A stretch of DNA of 64,000 nt from Bryobacterales bacterium (lineage in GTDB: Bacteria > Acidobacteriota > Terriglobia > Bryobacterales > Bryobacteraceae), in assembly GCA_016716385.1 (NCBI GenBank), contig JADJWL010000005.1, positions 372,001 through 436,000 of the forward strand. The letters are read 5' to 3'. The first letter of the stretch is position 1; each line of letters opens with the position of its first letter. Shown here in pieces: positions 62,701 to 64,000 of the stretch. The notes beneath the pieces are model-generated. The model searched no databases. It had not been told where the DNA came from and saw nothing but the letters and a program-made list of their open reading frames with translations. Position numbers and translations under genes: made by a program.

Positions 62701-62947
62701 CGGCAATGCCGGCCGGAATATCGCCCGCCGCCCGGGATTGGCGCAATTGGATCTTGGGATTCAGAAGTCCTTCATCCTGCCCTGGCGCGAGGGCATGGCG
62801 CTGCAGTTCCGCGGTGAAGCGTTCAATGCCTTCAACCGCACGAACTTCGGCAACCCCCAGATCAACCGGTCGGTGGCCACCTTCGGGACCATCCGCAGTA
62901 CGTTCCCCGCGCGGCAGATCCAGTTCGCTCTCCGCCTGGAGTTCTGA
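59711..62947 (+). CDS. Oar-like TonB-dependent outer-membrane receptor
   Basis: 1078 residues. A signal peptide (about 1-20) is followed by a carboxypeptidase-regulatory beta-sandwich (about 22-105; VLGTVRDPAANIVPGANVRL), a plug domain (IVDLPLNGRNYSDLALLSTG, GQRSIFNNFLMDGVDNNS), and a long barrel ending RQIQFALRLEF. This is the large acidobacterial receptor type used for oligosaccharide or other large substrate uptake. Upstream frame extension to 59324 overlaps the promoter and is rejected. The Pho-box promoter points to a phosphate-containing substrate or one needed when phosphate is short. Confidence 0.92.
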   Translation: MTTIFRLSACLLAFAFGLHAQFDTSVVLGTVRDPAANIVPGANVRLLNLDTGIESQAATNDRGDYIFLNVRIGAYRVTVEQAGFTTATVEPVRVAVGARQRVDVLLQIGQVTETVQVTEGIMAVESDSSDRGLVVVQRQIVDLPLNGRNYSDLALLSTGVRQSDYAFANPPREGSFNANGQRSIFNNFLMDGVDNNSYGTSNQGFSNQVVQLTPDAVGEFKVVTANASAEYGRSSGAVINATMKSGTNEFHGSAWEYLRNTELNAVGFFRPATGKPVFQRNQFGFTAGGPIVKNRAFFFADYEGFRERQKFVVFSNLPTMDQRRGIFPVAIRNPLTGAEYPANTPLPASAVTPFARKVLDELPEPNAPGTNNFRNLRADRNNSDKMDLKLDGQLKSTMSAFVRLSHRKQNYFQAPPIPGPSGGDGNGFIRILNQQLATGWTWTASTTSLVEVRYGQSRTLAGKEPPAIGGPSMRDLYGITGLSEDPRLTGGLTAQRVTGFTAFGRQATNPQWQHPDLYNPKINYSLIRGRHTLKAGYEFQRVHTEIQDVNPLYGLDIYNGNFSGNNLADFMFGLRSEYQLVNFYIAQYRQMMNFAYFQDDWKVSPKLTVNLGLRYEYATPQWERDNVLSNFDPATNALIPATNGSIADRAQVNPDRNNFAPRLGMAYSLDPKTVIRGAYGTSYIHFNRAGGGNILGINGPQVVIAVIAQRPTDAGFRPTQDGYPSGLTDPSRFDPLRANISYIPRDTPSGMVQNWSFSIQRELPWGFVTDLGYVGSKSSNLILFADFNEARPQRPGENLSIQARRPNQAFSAVTVTWPEAEANYHALQFRMERKFRGGFSFLNSFTWSKTIDTTGQALEAQGGSGGRSSPQSFYNLDAERALSDFDQPFNNTTAVLYELPFGRGRRFANSMPLPVEWLAGGWQLSAINSLWSGTPVNLAYNAPLQFQVSQTLPDWRGGISYRPNVLGSVMVPEGVRNHDRWLDPAQVVIPTDPSQPFGNAGRNIARRPGLAQLDLGIQKSFILPWREGMALQFRGEAFNAFNRTNFGNPQINRSVATFGTIRSTFPARQIQFALRLEF

Positions 62948-63021
62948 GCCCGTCCGATAAAGGTGCCGGCGGAATGGCGCTGTGGAGCAACCCGAGAAGC
63001 GGATCGGCCCCCCTTCGGAAC

Positions 63022-63054
63022 GACGCCTGGAGCCCCGACGGACCCGTGAAGTAA
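63022..63054 (+). pseudogene. Last 11 codons of a SelA-like gene
   Basis: DAWSPDGPVK plus stop, matching DAWSPGGPVA at the end of the gene at 57278-58534. Nothing upstream of it matches. Its stop abuts the TIGR03437 gene stop, repeating the layout of the other cassettes. Confidence 0.7.
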
Positions 63055-64000
63055 TCAGCGCCGCACCGGGATCGTCGCGCCGCCTTGTGTGTTGGCCGAG
63101 CCCATGCGGATTGTGACTGGGATGTCGCCGTCCGGCGTCGCCGGCGGCACCACCAGGTTGAACTGATAAAAGCCCGGCGCATCCGGGGACAGACCCGCGT
63201 ACAGGATCTGCGCCGGCGACAGCGTCACCCCACCGATCGTGATCACCGGGGCTTCTCGCAGCGGCGCCAGCCCGCGCGCGAACTCGCCCGGCTGGTACAC
63301 CGGGTCGGTGAGTCCGAAGCCCGTCCCGTAGAGGATTACGACTTCGCCCGGACGCGCCGTCACTCCGCCCCGAATCACGGAGGGCTCGGCCAGGATCGCG
63401 TTATTCCGCGACCCGTTCAGCGCCGCGATGCTCCGCCCGTTGAACGTGAAGAATCCCGGCTTCGCCGCCGTGGCCGTGACCCCGACCGGCGCACTGCTCC
63501 GCTCGTTCGGCGTACCGGGGTTCAATACCACCTGAACCGCGAGGTTCCCCAGCGTCTCAAGCAGCGGCGCCTGGGCGTTGATCTGGTCGCTCTGCACATA
63601 GAACGGCCGCGCCAGTTCCGTGCCGACCCGCACCGCCACGCACGCCAGGTCCGGCTGCAGAACGCCGTTCACGAGGTCGCCCAGGACAGCGGCGTACTGG
63701 GTCTGCGTGGACGCAAAACCGTTTCCGAACACGGTGAACATGCCGTTCGGGGCGATACCGCCTTCGAACGAGCCGGCGTTGACCACGCCCGGCAGCAGGG
63801 TACGGATCTGCGGCGTTTCCGAAAGGTTGCACTCGGCCGCCGACACCTGCGCCGTGGCTGTATAGACGCGGTCCCCGCTGTCGCGCCCGTCATTGTTGCC
63901 GGAGATCCCGGCGGCGTAAAACACCACGGGACCCGCGTCGCGGCCGGGAGGGGTCCACTGAACGGCCCAACTTCGGGATCCGCCCTGGCCCCCGGTCGAC
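63055..64000 (-). CDS. Exported TIGR03437-domain protein with reeler-like domain (runs off right edge)
   Basis: The reverse frame is open to the window edge, 315 codons so far. The first visible part, SWAVQWTPPGRDAGPVVFYA and GDRVYTATAQV, resembles a reeler-type domain. It is followed by the C-terminal TIGR03437 domain (about 240 residues: GVVNAGSFEGGIAPNGMFTVFG, LYGTGFGLTDP, FYQFNLVVPPATPDGDIPV, GGATIPVRR). TIGR03437 is characteristic of Solibacter relatives and of unknown function, probably extracellular adhesion or anchoring. Confidence 0.85.
   Translation of the reverse strand, partial: STGGQGGSRSWAVQWTPPGRDAGPVVFYAAGISGNNDGRDSGDRVYTATAQVSAAECNLSETPQIRTLLPGVVNAGSFEGGIAPNGMFTVFGNGFASTQTQYAAVLGDLVNGVLQPDLACVAVRVGTELARPFYVQSDQINAQAPLLETLGNLAVQVVLNPGTPNERSSAPVGVTATAAKPGFFTFNGRSIAALNGSRNNAILAEPSVIRGGVTARPGEVVILYGTGFGLTDPVYQPGEFARGLAPLREAPVITIGGVTLSPAQILYAGLSPDAPGFYQFNLVVPPATPDGDIPVTIRMGSANTQGGATIPVRR

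Noticed and set aside
1..64000. CRISPR arrays, rRNA and tRNA genes
   Set aside because: No regularly spaced short repeats and no cloverleaf or rRNA-like sequence were seen on either strand, though short RNAs could be missed by eye.

Overview
The window is a GC-rich bacterial chromosome segment, most likely from Acidobacteriota and probably the Bryobacterales/Solibacter branch. The main clues are a C-terminal TIGR03437-type domain next to a reeler-like domain (63055-64000), a large Oar-like TonB receptor with an N-terminal carboxypeptidase-regulatory domain, and many exported enzymes with Tat signals. No rRNA, tRNA or CRISPR array was seen. The taxonomic call is inference.

0-8 kb is housekeeping: a MutS-like gene cut by the left edge, a DksA/TraR zinc-finger protein, fabI, ychF followed by aguB-aguA (agmatine to putrescine), and the leftward rpoN-hpf-rapZ operon. 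8-18 kb holds a receiver protein, an exported amidohydrolase, a GT39-type glycosyltransferase, an exported HIT protein, an altronate-dehydratase-family enzyme, a DsbA-like thioredoxin, an M28 peptidase with PDZ, and an alpha/beta hydrolase. 18.4-23.6 kb is a leftward signalling operon: hybrid kinase, receiver, then a receiver-cyclase fusion. 23.6-25 kb encodes a terminase-like ATPase and nuclease as two coupled genes with no other phage gene nearby. 25-30 kb has a serine hydrolase, a ceramidase-like protein, ssb, an OmpA protein and a VapBC-type toxin-antitoxin pair.

30.3-33.3 kb is an insertion of about 2.6 kb with lower-GC composition. It lies at the 3' end of a Gfo/Idh/MocA oxidoreductase gene, and a 193-bp second copy of that 3' end sits at the far side. 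It carries a small membrane protein and a TPR protein with a C-terminal helix-turn-helix. 33-46 kb looks like a plant polysaccharide and sugar-acid region (GH105 hydrolase, enolase-superfamily enzyme, GntP permease) plus an FHA-cyclase and a four-gene NCS1 transporter/amidohydrolase operon. 46-55 kb has a duplicated outer-membrane protein, a GT-C enzyme, an alkaline phosphatase behind a clear Pho-box promoter, a LOG-family protein, a metallophosphoesterase and a sulfatase.

55.6-64 kb is a mosaic. Three decayed copies of a cassette (sulfatase leftward, SelA-like PLP protein rightward, TIGR03437 protein leftward with abutting stops) are mixed with a second VapBC module lodged in remains of a SpoIIE/PP2C phosphatase. 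The TonB receptor gene in this region also has a Pho-box promoter, so phosphate limitation probably controls both it and the alkaline phosphatase.
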